DNA from: Moraxella catarrhalis
Lineage (GTDB): Bacteria; Pseudomonadota; Gammaproteobacteria; Pseudomonadales; Moraxellaceae
Reading direction: 5' to 3'
Assembly (NCBI RefSeq): GCF_001632285.1
Contig: NZ_LWAH01000013.1
Coordinates: 340,125-404,124, forward strand
Length of the DNA stretch: 64,000 nt
The notes beneath the pieces are model-generated. The model did no database searches and was not told where the DNA came from. It worked only from the letters and a program-made list of their open reading frames with translations. The position numbers and the translations under genes are program-made. Below, one piece after another: positions 49,764 through 59,519 of this stretch (positions within the stretch are counted from its first letter, which is position 1; every line of letters starts with the position of its first letter).

Positions 49764-49909
49764 ATAAAAATAAAGTCAATCGTTAATCCACAGTCAAATT
49801 TATCAATGTATGGACTAAATCAATCTCCCACAGTGATTGGATTATTGGATACCCATAATCGGATATCACTGATAATTATTGATTAATTACCCAATTTTAA
49901 AAGGTTGTT

Positions 49910-50425
49910 ATGCATTCAGCTCATCATCACTGCCATAGCCATCATCATGATAGTTATCATCAAAATCCCGAGCAGCGCTTGGCTGATGCAAAAGCCTACT
50001 GTGCCAAACGAGGCGCCAGATTTACGCCACTGCGCGAAGAGGTCTTTCAGCTAATTTTGCAAGCAGAAAAACCCATGGGTGCATATGACTTAATCAGCGC
50101 ACTTCAACAAAGCCGCTTATCTGATGCAAATGCAAAAAAAACCAATATCGCACCGCCAACCGTGTATCGCTCATTGGAATTTTTGATTGAAGAAGGGTTG
50201 ATTCACCAGTTAAGTTCCATGAATGCTTATGTCCCTTGTTGCCACCCCAGAGATCGGCACGCGGCGGCATTTTTAATCTGCCGATGCTGTCAAAAAGTGG
50301 AAGAATGTAGCAATCTTCCTGTTGATAGTATGATGAATTTTGCCGCCAAAGATGCAAACTTTTTGGTTGAGCGTAGCACCATAGAGCTTAAAGGCGTGTG
50401 CCGTGATTGCCACCAAAAGCCATAA
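49910..50425 (+). CDS. zur: Zinc uptake regulator Zur (Fur family)
   Basis: A Fur-family zinc-sensing repressor of 171 residues. The winged helix (RFTPLREEVFQLI, APPTVYRSLEFLIEEGLIHQL) precedes the dimerisation domain with metal sites: CCHPRDRHAAAF, CRCCQKVEECSN and the terminal CRDCHQKP. The N-terminus carries a His-rich stretch (HSAHHHCHSHHHDSYHQ) not usual in Zur. The genetic neighbourhood with znuC and znuB, and the boxes upstream, favour Zur over Fur. Its 3' end overlaps znuC by 23 bp. Confidence 0.93.
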   Translation: MHSAHHHCHSHHHDSYHQNPEQRLADAKAYCAKRGARFTPLREEVFQLILQAEKPMGAYDLISALQQSRLSDANAKKTNIAPPTVYRSLEFLIEEGLIHQLSSMNAYVPCCHPRDRHAAAFLICRCCQKVEECSNLPVDSMMNFAAKDANFLVERSTIELKGVCRDCHQKP

Positions 50426-51179
50426 TACGCCTATCATCCTACAATTAGACCAAGTCAGCTATCGTGTGAGCGATGGCGATTTGGTGAGTGGTGTCAGCCT
50501 GAATATTCATGCAGGCGAGATGATTAGCTTAATCGGTCCAAATGGTGCAGGCAAGTCCACCTTAGTTAAGCTTATCTTGGGCTTATTAACTCCAACTCAC
50601 GGTAAAATCACCAAAAAAGTGCGACATATCAGCTATGTGCCTCAACGCTTTAACATACCAACCATATTGCCCTTGCGTGCCATAGATTTGCTCAGACAGG
50701 CCAATCCAAAGCGATTAAATCAAGCTCAAAAAGATGATATTTTTGACAAGTTATCGATAACATCGTTATTATCCAAACAGATGCATCATTTATCAGGTGG
50801 CGAGACGCAGCGTGTGCTACTTGTGCGCGCCTTATTAGATAAACCTGAACTATTAATCCTTGATGAACCCATGCAAGGGCTAGATCCAGAAAGTGAAAGC
50901 TGGTTGTATCAGTTTTTAGATCAGCTGCCTGAGTTTTTACAATGTGCGATGCTTGTGGTATCACACGATTTGCATTGGGTCATGAAAGGCTCTCGCCGTG
51001 TCATCTGCTTAAATAAACACATCTGCTGTCAAGGTGTGCCAAGTCAAATTGCAATCGCACCTGAATTTGTACAACTTTTTGGCTATCAAGCACCTTACAT
51101 CCATCAACATACACACTGCGATCATCATCTGGATCATGATCATCTTGAGAGCAACCATAGACATCGAGACACCGCATGA
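50403..51179 (+). CDS. znuC: Zinc ABC transporter ATPase ZnuC
   Basis: The ATP-hydrolysing subunit of the zinc importer, 258 residues. Walker A is GPNGAGKST, the signature LSGGETQRV, Walker B LLILDEPMQGLD, and the switch His follows in VVSHDLHWV. The C-terminal 30 residues are very rich in His (IHQHTHCDHHLDHDHLESNH). A GTG start at 50403, inside the zur gene, is used; this overlap suggests translational coupling. The stop overlaps the znuB start (ATGA). Confidence 0.94.
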   Translation: MIATKSHNTPIILQLDQVSYRVSDGDLVSGVSLNIHAGEMISLIGPNGAGKSTLVKLILGLLTPTHGKITKKVRHISYVPQRFNIPTILPLRAIDLLRQANPKRLNQAQKDDIFDKLSITSLLSKQMHHLSGGETQRVLLVRALLDKPELLILDEPMQGLDPESESWLYQFLDQLPEFLQCAMLVVSHDLHWVMKGSRRVICLNKHICCQGVPSQIAIAPEFVQLFGYQAPYIHQHTHCDHHLDHDHLESNHRHRDTA

Positions 51180-51979
51180 GTGACTGGCTACCAATTATCG
51201 CACCTGCTTGGATTGCTGGTGTCTTGATTGCATTATTATCCGCACCCTTAGGATGCCTAGTCTTGTGGCGGCGTATGGCTTTTTTTTCGGATACTTTGGC
51301 ACATGGTGCATTGCTCGGTATAGCGTTTGCCGTATGGCTAAACCTGCCTGCTGATTTGGGCATTGGTATGATTAGCATTGCCGTCATCATCGCTTTAACC
51401 TTGCTCAAAGATAAAAGATTGCCCAATGATGCCACCTTGGCAGTGTTAGCGTCTACGCTACTTTGTTTGGGGTTACTGACACTCACTCAGCTAACCCAGC
51501 AACAAGCAAATGTGCTTGGATTTTTGTTTGGTAGCTTGCTTGATATGGATTGGTCGGATTTACCAAGACTGGGTATACTAATTGCAATGGGCTTAGTTAT
51601 TTTAAAACGCATTTGGCAATCTCAGGTTAAGCTGGCAACCTCTGAAGCACTTGCCCAAATTCAGGGCATTAACCCATTACACCAACACCTATTTTTTATG
51701 GGGCTTTTGGCGGGATTTTGTGCTGTGGCACTTCAGGCGGTTGGCAGTCTATTAATCAGCGGACTTCTCATATTACCTGCCTTGATTGCCCGTTTGTTTG
51801 CACAATCGCCAACGATGATGGTATTTTTATCCATCATATTTGCCCAAATGGCTGTTACCGCAGGGGTTTGGGGGAGTGTGTGGCTTGACATTCAAACAGG
51901 CTTATCCATCGTACTCATGCTTGCCATTGGTTTTTTTATTACCTTTGCCTGCAAAAAAATCCTAAGCAAATATGCCTAA
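51176..51979 (+). CDS. znuB: Zinc ABC transporter permease ZnuB
   Basis: The membrane subunit of the zinc importer, 267 residues with eight or so helices. It has the ABC-3 family features: APLGCLVLWRRMAFFSDTLAHGALLGIAFAV near the N-terminus and QAVGSLLISGLLILPALIARLFAQSP before the last helices. It overlaps znuC by 4 bp and the next gene by 8 bp, so zur-znuC-znuB-cpdA is a tight operon. Confidence 0.95.
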   Translation: MSDWLPIIAPAWIAGVLIALLSAPLGCLVLWRRMAFFSDTLAHGALLGIAFAVWLNLPADLGIGMISIAVIIALTLLKDKRLPNDATLAVLASTLLCLGLLTLTQLTQQQANVLGFLFGSLLDMDWSDLPRLGILIAMGLVILKRIWQSQVKLATSEALAQIQGINPLHQHLFFMGLLAGFCAVALQAVGSLLISGLLILPALIARLFAQSPTMMVFLSIIFAQMAVTAGVWGSVWLDIQTGLSIVLMLAIGFFITFACKKILSKYA

Positions 51980-52805
51980 CATCACCAACAACCATACCTT
52001 TAATATCGTTCAATTATCCGATCTACACCTAACGGGGGACATTGGTCAAGCCCCCAGTTATCAGCGATTTTTGGCAGTTTTTCAGACAGCAAAGCATCTA
52101 AACCCAGATTTATGGCTTTTGACAGGTGATTTGGTGAATGATGGTAATAGCGATGCTTATGATTGGTTATTTAATCAGCTACAAGCAACCAAAATACCCT
52201 ATTTGGCTGTCGCTGGCAATCATGATGTGACACACGAAATTGGCATTCATTTGGCACACCAAGAGCGGATACATGTGCCGATTTTACCCGATCGACGCCT
52301 AAAAAATTGCTTTCGGTATACTTTTCAAGCAGGGCATGATTGGCAAATTTTATTACTAAATTCCAGTGTATCAGGCGAAATATTTGGGTTATTAACTCAT
52401 GAAACACTACTTTGGCTTGATCAAACTTTAACCACTCACTTTGAACAAACCATCATCGCCCTACACCACCACCCCACAAAGGTCAGTTCAGATTGGATAG
52501 ATGCTCATCTACTCAAAAATCATCAAGATTTTTGGTGCGTGATTAAAAAACACGCTCATGTTCACACGATTTTGTGCGGACATGTACATCAAGTACATAC
52601 GCTGCATCCACTACCAGCACATCAGGTTCAGTTGCTAAGCTGCCCTTCAACAGACCGTCAATTCATGCCTTTTGTGGATAATTTTCAAATTGCTGACACG
52701 CCTGCTGGCTGCCGTATGATACAGATTGACAACAAAGGCATCGTATCAAGTTACATACAAATTGTGCAAAATACGCATTCATTTTGTCTTAATAATGCAA
52801 ATTAA
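51972..52805 (+). CDS. 3',5'-cyclic-AMP phosphodiesterase CpdA-like metallophosphoesterase
   Basis: A class III phosphodiesterase, 277 residues. Metal-binding motifs appear in order: QLSDLHL, LTGDLVNDG, VAGNHDVTHE, ALHHHPTKVSS and LCGHVHQVHTLH. This order and length match CpdA, which hydrolyses cAMP. It is the last gene of the zur-znuCB operon (8-bp overlap with znuB), which would tie its expression to zinc shortage. Other phosphodiesterase substrates are possible. Confidence 0.86.
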   Translation: MPNITNNHTFNIVQLSDLHLTGDIGQAPSYQRFLAVFQTAKHLNPDLWLLTGDLVNDGNSDAYDWLFNQLQATKIPYLAVAGNHDVTHEIGIHLAHQERIHVPILPDRRLKNCFRYTFQAGHDWQILLLNSSVSGEIFGLLTHETLLWLDQTLTTHFEQTIIALHHHPTKVSSDWIDAHLLKNHQDFWCVIKKHAHVHTILCGHVHQVHTLHPLPAHQVQLLSCPSTDRQFMPFVDNFQIADTPAGCRMIQIDNKGIVSSYIQIVQNTHSFCLNNAN

Positions 52806-52923
52806 TATTAGCTATTTTAATCATCTTTTGATATAGTAACCGCAATTTTTTTGCCGAAAGGCAGTTTAATAGCCTGCAAGCTTTGTTTTATCATGAATAC
52901 TTGCACCCATAAGGATGAACGGG

Positions 52924-53343
52924 ATGATGAACGCAGCCACCTTTACCCCTTATCAACCTACTGAAGGCGAAGACTATATGTCTGATGCACAGTTAGCACA
53001 TTTTCGCACCATCTTAAAAAACTGGCGTGAAGAATTAATTACAGAAGCTGAACGCACAAAGACTTATATTCACGAAGAAACCAATACCATGCCAGATATT
53101 AACGACCGAGCGACTCAAGAAGAGGAGTTTGCATTGGCACTGCGTACCCGTGACCGTGAGCGTAAGCTTATCCGCAAAATTGACAAGTCTTTGGCTGACA
53201 TTGAGACCTTAGATTATGGCTATTGTGAGACATGTGGTACAGAAATTGGTCTGCGTCGCCTAGAAGCACGCCCAACGGCGACACAATGTATCGACTGTAA
53301 GACACTGTCTGAAATTAAAGAAAGACAAAATCACGGTCAATAG
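52924..53343 (+). CDS. dksA: RNA polymerase-binding transcription factor DksA
   Basis: The ppGpp co-factor that acts through the RNA polymerase secondary channel. The coiled coil with tip residues DINDRATQEEEFALALRTRDRERKL is present, followed by the C4 zinc finger (CETCGTEIGLRRLEARPTATQCIDC). The ATG at 52924 is 8 nt after AAGGA; the first ATG at 52915 directly abuts that site. It is followed 4 bp later by gluQRS. Confidence 0.96.
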   Translation: MMNAATFTPYQPTEGEDYMSDAQLAHFRTILKNWREELITEAERTKTYIHEETNTMPDINDRATQEEEFALALRTRDRERKLIRKIDKSLADIETLDYGYCETCGTEIGLRRLEARPTATQCIDCKTLSEIKERQNHGQ

Positions 53344-53347
53344 CCCA

Positions 53348-54265
53348 TTGATATCTAGACCCATTGGGCGATTTGCACCCTCGCCCACACACCATCTGCA
53401 TTTAGGCTCGCTGACCACGGCGGTAGCGAGCTTTTGTCATATCAAATCATTAGGTGGTGATTGGCTGTTACGCATCGAAGATGTGGATTTTGAGCGTTGT
53501 CAGCCTAAGTATACAGACAGTATTTTACATGATTTGGATAAGCTTGGGTTACATTGGGACAAAGAAGTTACCTACCAATCTAAACGCACAGATATTTATG
53601 ATGAGATTTTATCCAATCGATTATCTGACATCACTTATGCCTGCCAATGCTCAAGAAAACAACTTGAGGCACACCGAAATCAAAACGCTAAGCCCCACGC
53701 ACTCAACCAGCCAACCCTCTACCCACGCTTTTGCCTACATAAAGATTTGGATAAATCTCACCCCAAAAGTAAAATTCGCTTACAGCTGCCCAATGTTGAG
53801 ACAGCATTTGTAGATGAGCTACAAGGCGTGATTTGGGATAATCCTGCGTTAAGCCTTGGTGATGTTGTGGTCAAACGCCAAAACCAAATGATTAATTATA
53901 TTTTGGCTTGTGCCATTGATGATGGTTTGCAAAATATCACTCACATCATGCGTGGACTGGATATTATGCCCATGACAGTCGCTCAAATTAATATTTTACA
54001 TAAATGTCGCCTACCAATACCGAGCTATTTTTATCATTTGCCATTACTGATGAATACAGATGGGCAAAAGCTATCCAAACAAAATCTTGCCACACCAATC
54101 AATACAACCAAGCCCAGTGAAATGCTTTTATACGCACTAAAGCTATTAGGTCAACACACCGTCAAAGAAATGCGTGCCGCCAAACCGCATAAGATTCTTC
54201 GCCACGCCATTGAGCATTGGGATAATACCCCGTTAACGCATCGCCACACTTTGGCCATCATTTAA
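53348..54265 (+). CDS. gluQ: Glutamyl-Q tRNA(Asp) synthetase GluQRS
   Basis: A truncated glutamyl-tRNA synthetase homologue that charges glutamate onto the queuosine of tRNA-Asp. The HIGH-like motif is in GRFAPSPTHHLHLGSL, the zinc-like Cys pair in YACQCSRKQL, and the KMSKS-like motif is QKLSKQNLA. The anticodon-binding domain is absent, as expected at 305 residues. A TTG start at 53348 follows the dksA stop by 4 bp. dksA-gluQ is a known gene pair. Confidence 0.94.
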   Translation: MISRPIGRFAPSPTHHLHLGSLTTAVASFCHIKSLGGDWLLRIEDVDFERCQPKYTDSILHDLDKLGLHWDKEVTYQSKRTDIYDEILSNRLSDITYACQCSRKQLEAHRNQNAKPHALNQPTLYPRFCLHKDLDKSHPKSKIRLQLPNVETAFVDELQGVIWDNPALSLGDVVVKRQNQMINYILACAIDDGLQNITHIMRGLDIMPMTVAQINILHKCRLPIPSYFYHLPLLMNTDGQKLSKQNLATPINTTKPSEMLLYALKLLGQHTVKEMRAAKPHKILRHAIEHWDNTPLTHRHTLAII

Positions 54266-54313
54266 GCAAAGATGATTTATCATGATGGCTTATCTTACGG
54301 ATAGACCAGTCAA

Positions 54314-54346
54314 TAAAAAAGACCCTCAATTCGAGGATCTTTTTTA
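54314..54346. terminator. Bidirectional terminator between gluQ and the outer-membrane protein gene
   Basis: AAAAAAGA-CCCTC pairs with GAGG-A-TCTTTTTT around a short loop, with A-tract and T-tract on either side. It lies between two convergent genes. Confidence 0.85.
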
Positions 54347-54367
54347 TGTTATTTAATCAATCAGCAA

Positions 54368-54910
54368 TTAAAAAGCCAAATGAGCGCCCAAACTAATTGC
54401 ATTGGCATCTTCTGATAGATAGTTGTAGCTTGCTTCAACGCCCACATTTGCTAATGGTTTAAAGCCAACACCAACACCGCCTGCTAGGCTGGTTTTGTCG
54501 CTTTTGTTTGAGTATGTAGTTGCATTACGGCTGGTAACATCTACTTTAGTCTTAGCAATGCCCAATTTGCCCTTGGCATAAAATGGGGTATTGATGAAGT
54601 TATAGCGATATGTGCCATAAGCACCAAAAGACTTCACATCACCTTTTACAGGACTCATACCTGCATTAAATTCTTTGGCGTCTGAACCAACAAATTCGGC
54701 TTCTACGCCAAAATTTTGGTCAAAGTTATAACCTGCATAAATACCATAAGCGGTATTTTTACCGTTGATTTGCTTGGCATCTACTTGACCAATTTTGGCA
54801 CCAACATAAGGTTGGGCATCAGCAGAATTGCCATAGCTGATGGCAGCGTTAGCACTCATCGCCAATAACGAAGAAGCTGATACTGCCAATAGTGTTTTTA
54901 AAGTTTTCAT
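54368..54910 (-). CDS. Outer-membrane beta-barrel protein (OmpA/Opa-like)
   Basis: A 180-residue porin-like barrel. A signal peptide of about 22 residues is cut near SANA. The mature part has alternating strands (YVGAKIGQVDA, GIYAGYNFDQNFGVEAEFVG, YGTYRYNFINTPFYAKGKLGIAKTK) and ends in Phe (LGAHLAF), as outer-membrane proteins do. There is no OmpA peptidoglycan domain. It may be an adhesin or a stability protein; no specific M. catarrhalis antigen name can be assigned. The 310-bp upstream region is shared with gph and holds no other gene. Confidence 0.8.
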   Translation of the reverse strand: MKTLKTLLAVSASSLLAMSANAAISYGNSADAQPYVGAKIGQVDAKQINGKNTAYGIYAGYNFDQNFGVEAEFVGSDAKEFNAGMSPVKGDVKSFGAYGTYRYNFINTPFYAKGKLGIAKTKVDVTSRNATTYSNKSDKTSLAGGVGVGFKPLANVGVEASYNYLSEDANAISLGAHLAF

Positions 54911-55223
54911 TGTTTTTCTCCTAGTTAATCACTGAAACAAACGCTGTTCTGTCTTTTAGCCGTCTTTTGCAAATAACTATTTACAAATAACTGTCTTGTT
55001 CCAAATGACGCCCCTATAGTAACAAAATATTTCTTATTAACTGTGCAAGTTTTATAGGTACTGTGTAAAGTTTTGCAACCAATGACCAGTTTTCATAAAA
55101 CTTCGCCAAAAAATGCACTAAAATATTGCTAAATTTGTACTTTGTCATTATATGACAAATGGTAAAAATTGACTGATTTAAAAAATACCAAACAGCCGCC
55201 AATTTTAAGAATAAGGAAAAAGC
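54911..55223. promoter_or_regulatory. Intergenic region, outer-membrane protein and gph
   Basis: These 313 AT-rich bases separate two divergent genes. They should hold promoters in both directions, but I see no distinct operator, hairpin or gene. Confidence 0.4.
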
Positions 55224-55901
55224 ATGCAAACACTGTCAATGACTGGCAAAAAACTGATTATATTTGATTTGGATGGTACGCTTATCGATAGTGCCCCTGA
55301 TTTGGCGGCGGCGGTCAATGGCATGTATGCCAAGCTTAACTTACCGCCTATGCCAATTGATATCATCAAAAGCTGGGTGGGCAATGGTTCGCTAAAATTG
55401 GTTGAGCGAGCAATGCAAGCACATCATATCTATGATACGACTATGATTCACCATGCCCATGAGTTATTTTTGGCAGAATATGCCCATAAAACAATTGAAA
55501 ATACGCAAAGCTATGCAGGGGTTATACAAGGGCTTGAACGATTAAAAGCAGCGGGGTTTTATTTGGCAATTTGTACCAATAAGCCTGAGCGTTATTTGCC
55601 TAAAATTTTATCACATTTTGGATGGCTGACACTGTTTGACCAAGTGATTGGCGGTGATACGCTCAGCGTCAAAAAGCCCGACCCAACGCCTTTATTATAC
55701 CTGTGTCAATCACTGGGCATCGCACCGACTGATGCCATTATGGTTGGTGATTCCAAAAATGATATTTTATCAGGGCAAGCCGCTGGCATAACTACGCTTG
55801 CTGTGCGTTATGGCTATAATTATGGTGAAAAAATTGATTTAGCAAACCCTGATGCTGCGTTTGATGATTTTGATACTTTAATGAATCATATTTTACAATA
55901 A
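55224..55901 (+). CDS. gph: Phosphoglycolate phosphatase (HAD family)
   Basis: Removes phosphate from 2-phosphoglycolate formed in DNA repair. The HAD motifs are complete: IIFDLDGTLIDSAPDL, the Thr/Ser in LAICTNKP, Lys in VKKPDPTPL and VGDSKNDILSGQAAG. Its 225 residues are normal. ATG 55224 follows AAGGAA. The gene is 85 bp upstream of uvrC on the same strand. Confidence 0.92.
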   Translation: MQTLSMTGKKLIIFDLDGTLIDSAPDLAAAVNGMYAKLNLPPMPIDIIKSWVGNGSLKLVERAMQAHHIYDTTMIHHAHELFLAEYAHKTIENTQSYAGVIQGLERLKAAGFYLAICTNKPERYLPKILSHFGWLTLFDQVIGGDTLSVKKPDPTPLLYLCQSLGIAPTDAIMVGDSKNDILSGQAAGITTLAVRYGYNYGEKIDLANPDAAFDDFDTLMNHILQ

Positions 55902-55986
55902 AGTTCACTCAATCCCGCTTTATCTTAACGCTCTTTTTATCTTAAGCTTCTTAATGTTATTCATTACTTAAATTGATATTCATATC

Positions 55987-57837
55987 ATGACAACAACACA
56001 CCCCCAAGCTGAAAGCCCAACACAAAAAAGACAGCGACTAAAACAACACGCCAACGCCCTACCCAATCGTCCAGGCATTTATAAAATGCTGGGTAAATCA
56101 GGCGAGATTTTATATGTTGGTAAAGCAAAATCACTAAAAAATCGTGTTGGTAGCTATTTTGCCAAAACCATCGAACACCCAAAAACCCAAGCACTGGTAC
56201 AACGCATTGAACAGATTGAGATTATCATCACCCGTGGCGAAACCGAAGCGTTATTACTCGAGCAAAATCTCATCAAAAACCATCGACCGCCTTATAATGT
56301 CCTACTAAGAGATGATAAATCTTATCTATACATCTATATCAGTACGGATAAATTTCCCAGACTGTCCATTGGTCGTGGTAAAGGTCGGTATACTCAAGGG
56401 CGTTTTTTTGGTCCTTATCCATCGGCACGCAATGCCAAAGAATCAGTACAGCTGATGCAGCGATTATTTATGATTAGAAGCTGTACGAACAGTTTTTTTG
56501 CACAAAGGCAGCGTCCTTGTCTAGAATACCAAATTAAACGGTGTAAAGCGCCCTGCGTTGGTATGGTTTCTGCCGAACAATACCAGTCCGATGTGCGTGC
56601 TGCTTTGGCATTTTTACAGGGGCATTCTCATGAAGTGCAAGCCATTTTGGTCAAAAAAATGGAGGAAGCTGCTGCGGCATTAAACTTTGAACAAGCCGCC
56701 TTTTATCGAGATCGGCTTGCCATGATTAGCGATTTACAAGCCAAACAGGCAGTATTTCGCCTACAGGGTGAAGCGGATGTCTTTGCCATTGCTGCTGATG
56801 CTGGTGCGGTTGCCGTGTGTGTTTTGACGGTGCGAGGCGGTCAGGTATTGGGGGTAAAAAACTATTTTCCTGATGATATCGAACCAGCCATTAAGAGCAA
56901 CCAAGAGCGTTTAAAAGAATTTTTATTGTCGTTTTATTTTCAGGTGAGTGATGATTTGCCTGATGAAATTATCAGCTCTGTTGCTATTGAAGAGGCATCT
57001 ATATTGGCAGATATTTTGCAAGTACAGTTTGGCAAACGCACCACGATTAAGCACAAAGTAACCACACACCGTGATGATTGGTTATCCATCGCAAACTTAA
57101 ATGCCAATAATGCGTTATCAGCCAAGCTCAAAGACAGTCGGGAGCTACAAGCACGATTTGAGCAGTTAAAACAAGTGCTTGCCCCCATCACCACTTGCAC
57201 CATTGACCGTATTGAATGTTTTGACATCAGCCACACCATGGGCGAAGCTGCCATCGGCTCATGTGTGGTGTTTGACCAAAATGGCCCAAAAAAGCGTGAT
57301 TATCGTCAATATGCCATTCATGATATTACCGCAGGCGATGATTATGCGGCCATGCGTCAGGTCTTAATGCGTCGCTATACCAAACATCCGTTACCTGATT
57401 TATTATTGATTGATGGTGGCAAGGGTCAATTAAATGTTGCCATCGAAGTATTAAGCGAGCTTGGCAAATTAACCGATACTTTGCTTGTCGGTGTGGCAAA
57501 AGGTGAGGGGCGTAAAGCTGGTCTTGAGGTACTACATTTTGTGGCACATGAGCCGATAGATTTGCCTGCTGATAGCAAGGCTTTGCATCTCATCATGCAA
57601 ATTCGAGATGAAGCGCATCGATTTGCCATCACCGCCCACCGCAAAAAAAGAGATAAAAAACGCTCAAGCTCAGTGCTTGAGGTTATCCCAGGGCTTGGGC
57701 AAGTCCGCAGGCGTGATTTATTAAATCATTTTGGCGGTATACAACAGCTGCTTGGTGCATCACAAGATGAGATCGCACAGGTCAAAGGCATTGGGCCCAT
57801 GCTGGCTGGTACGATTTATAAGGCATTGCATGAATAA
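55987..57837 (+). CDS. uvrC: Excinuclease ABC subunit UvrC
   Basis: The nuclease of nucleotide excision repair, cutting on both sides of the lesion. The N-terminal GIY-YIG domain ([27 protein letters not shown]) makes the 3' cut. The UVR segment ([20 protein letters not shown]) binds UvrB. The RNase H-like domain ([33 protein letters not shown]) makes the 5' cut, and the C-terminal helix-hairpin-helix pair ([29 protein letters not shown]) binds DNA. It has 616 residues. Confidence 0.97.
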   Translation: MTTTHPQAESPTQKRQRLKQHANALPNRPGIYKMLGKSGEILYVGKAKSLKNRVGSYFAKTIEHPKTQALVQRIEQIEIIITRGETEALLLEQNLIKNHRPPYNVLLRDDKSYLYIYISTDKFPRLSIGRGKGRYTQGRFFGPYPSARNAKESVQLMQRLFMIRSCTNSFFAQRQRPCLEYQIKRCKAPCVGMVSAEQYQSDVRAALAFLQGHSHEVQAILVKKMEEAAAALNFEQAAFYRDRLAMISDLQAKQAVFRLQGEADVFAIAADAGAVAVCVLTVRGGQVLGVKNYFPDDIEPAIKSNQERLKEFLLSFYFQVSDDLPDEIISSVAIEEASILADILQVQFGKRTTIKHKVTTHRDDWLSIANLNANNALSAKLKDSRELQARFEQLKQVLAPITTCTIDRIECFDISHTMGEAAIGSCVVFDQNGPKKRDYRQYAIHDITAGDDYAAMRQVLMRRYTKHPLPDLLLIDGGKGQLNVAIEVLSELGKLTDTLLVGVAKGEGRKAGLEVLHFVAHEPIDLPADSKALHLIMQIRDEAHRFAITAHRKKRDKKRSSSVLEVIPGLGQVRRRDLLNHFGGIQQLLGASQDEIAQVKGIGPMLAGTIYKALHE

Positions 57838-57844
57838 TGAATAA

Positions 57845-57881
57845 TAAAAAGCCGCTGATTGATCAAAGCGGCTTTTGTTTA
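57845..57881. terminator. Terminator between uvrC and the PLP decarboxylase
   Basis: AAAAGCCGCT and AGCGGCTTTT form a perfect 10-bp stem with a loop of about 12 nt, followed by TGTTTACTTTT on the plus strand. The A-tract on the left may serve the convergent gene. Confidence 0.88.
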
Positions 57882-57912
57882 CTTTTATTCATTCAAAACA
57901 AAAACACCCAAC

Positions 57913-59457
57913 TCACCCAATGGGCGGCGTATAAGTGCCGTCTTTGATGGCATCGCCAATTCTGTGTGCCTCTGCTAATACTTGATCCAGCAAGGCTTTG
58001 ACATCTTCAAGCGTTGCGATGGGGCTAAGTGTCGTCATCTTTAACGACTGCACATCTTGACGGCTGTCAATGACACGAGTTACGCCAATGTTCGCTTCCC
58101 CTCGGGCAAATAACTCATCTGCCACATTTTGGTTTAGGCTGTCCAAATACTCATCAGGATAACCCTTTGGCACGACACGAAACAGCACAGAAGCAAACTG
58201 CGGTTCAACGAGCAATTCTAGCCCATCAGCATGACGGATATAATCCGCCACTTGTTTTGTTAAGTTTACCCCATGGTCAATCATAGAGCCGTACAGCTCT
58301 TCGCCCAACGCCTCTATCGTCAGCCACAGTTTTAGGGCATCAAATCGGCGTGTGGTTTGCAAGGATTTTGAGACCAGATTTGGCACGCCATGCTCTTCAT
58401 CATAGGCTGAGTTGAGATACTCCGCCTCATAGTGCATAAAGCGGTAATTTTGCTCATCTTTTAGCAAGAACGCCCCACAAGAGATGCTTTGAAAATAGTG
58501 CTTATGAAAATCCAGCGTCACCGAATCGGTCAATTCAATGCCGTCCAGCATAGAACGATAATCATTAGACAGTAATAACGCCCCACCCCACGCCGCATCT
58601 ACATGTAGCCACGCACCGAATTTATCGCACAAGGCACGGATGGCTTTAATGTCGTCAATCGCCCCTGCGTCGGTTGTCCCTGCCGTTGCCACAACACACG
58701 CCACGATGTTACCATCAGCGTGCAAATCTGCCATAATATCGGCCAAAGCTTGGGTATCCATTTGGGCATTGTCATTGACAGGGATGCTTACAACCGAAGC
58801 AAAACCCATGCCCATCATCGCCATATTTTTTTGTACGCTAAAATGGGCATTTTGGGAGCACAGTACTTTGACATTTTGCATGGCATCGGGGGGGATACCA
58901 TCACGCTGTACCGACCACGGTTTGCCGTCTTTATCGGTATAATGTTTGGCAATGCACCAATCACGAGCCAAAAGCACGCCCATCAGGTTGGACTGTGTAC
59001 CGCCTGATGTGAACACACCTGCCTGTCCTGCCCCATAACCCACCTTTTGGCGTAACCAGTCAATGAGCAAAACCTCCATGAGTGAACCTGCTGGCGACTG
59101 GTCCCATGAGTCCATTGATTGGTTGGTGGCGTTAATGAGTATCTCGGCGATTTGTGATGTTACCATGGTTGGGCAATGCAAATGGGCAAGCGAATGCGGA
59201 TGATGCACCTTTAGGCTGTTGTTTAAAAACAGATTTATCGCACGCTCTAACGCCCCATCAATGCCTAAGCCGTCTTTGGTTGGATTAAAAGCAATCTGTG
59301 AACGCAACTGGCTGATACTGCCACCTGTATACATGTTATCATCTTGTAGCCATGTCTTGACCGCTTGGACGGCGTGCGTCATCGTGCGTTCATAATCGGC
59401 GATGGATTGTGGGTCGTTGCACAGTAGGGCTTGTTTATGTTGTTCAAAAGTTGGCAT
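57913..59457 (-). CDS. Group II PLP decarboxylase, probably L-2,4-diaminobutyrate decarboxylase
   Basis: A 514-residue PLP-dependent decarboxylase. The PLP Lys is Lys319 in [10 protein letters not shown], the stacking His is His205 in NAHFSVQK, and the pyridine-N Asp is Asp287 in [12 protein letters not shown]. These features and the length resemble the L-2,4-diaminobutyrate decarboxylase (Ddc) of Acinetobacter, which produces 1,3-diaminopropane. Aspartate, tyrosine or glutamate decarboxylase are other options in the same group. The aminotransferase gene dat that accompanies ddc in Acinetobacter is absent here. It is convergent with uvrC, and the start is ATG 59457. Confidence 0.82.
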   Translation of the reverse strand: MPTFEQHKQALLCNDPQSIADYERTMTHAVQAVKTWLQDDNMYTGGSISQLRSQIAFNPTKDGLGIDGALERAINLFLNNSLKVHHPHSLAHLHCPTMVTSQIAEILINATNQSMDSWDQSPAGSLMEVLLIDWLRQKVGYGAGQAGVFTSGGTQSNLMGVLLARDWCIAKHYTDKDGKPWSVQRDGIPPDAMQNVKVLCSQNAHFSVQKNMAMMGMGFASVVSIPVNDNAQMDTQALADIMADLHADGNIVACVVATAGTTDAGAIDDIKAIRALCDKFGAWLHVDAAWGGALLLSNDYRSMLDGIELTDSVTLDFHKHYFQSISCGAFLLKDEQNYRFMHYEAEYLNSAYDEEHGVPNLVSKSLQTTRRFDALKLWLTIEALGEELYGSMIDHGVNLTKQVADYIRHADGLELLVEPQFASVLFRVVPKGYPDEYLDSLNQNVADELFARGEANIGVTRVIDSRQDVQSLKMTTLSPIATLEDVKALLDQVLAEAHRIGDAIKDGTYTPPIG

Positions 59458-59519
59458 GGCTATGTCCTAAAAGTAAAGAATTTTTCTATTTTAACATATT
59501 TACATCGTTTAATATTATT

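Larger units (their letters stand above)
49589..49909. promoter_or_regulatory. Divergent control region of znuA and zur-znuCB
   Basis: These 321 AT-rich bases hold three Zur-box-like sites, one near znuA and two on the zur side, and no gene. The palindrome at 49645-49661 is perfect; the other two match the known gamma-proteobacterial Zur core (GTTATAATATAAC) imperfectly. Confidence 0.6.
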
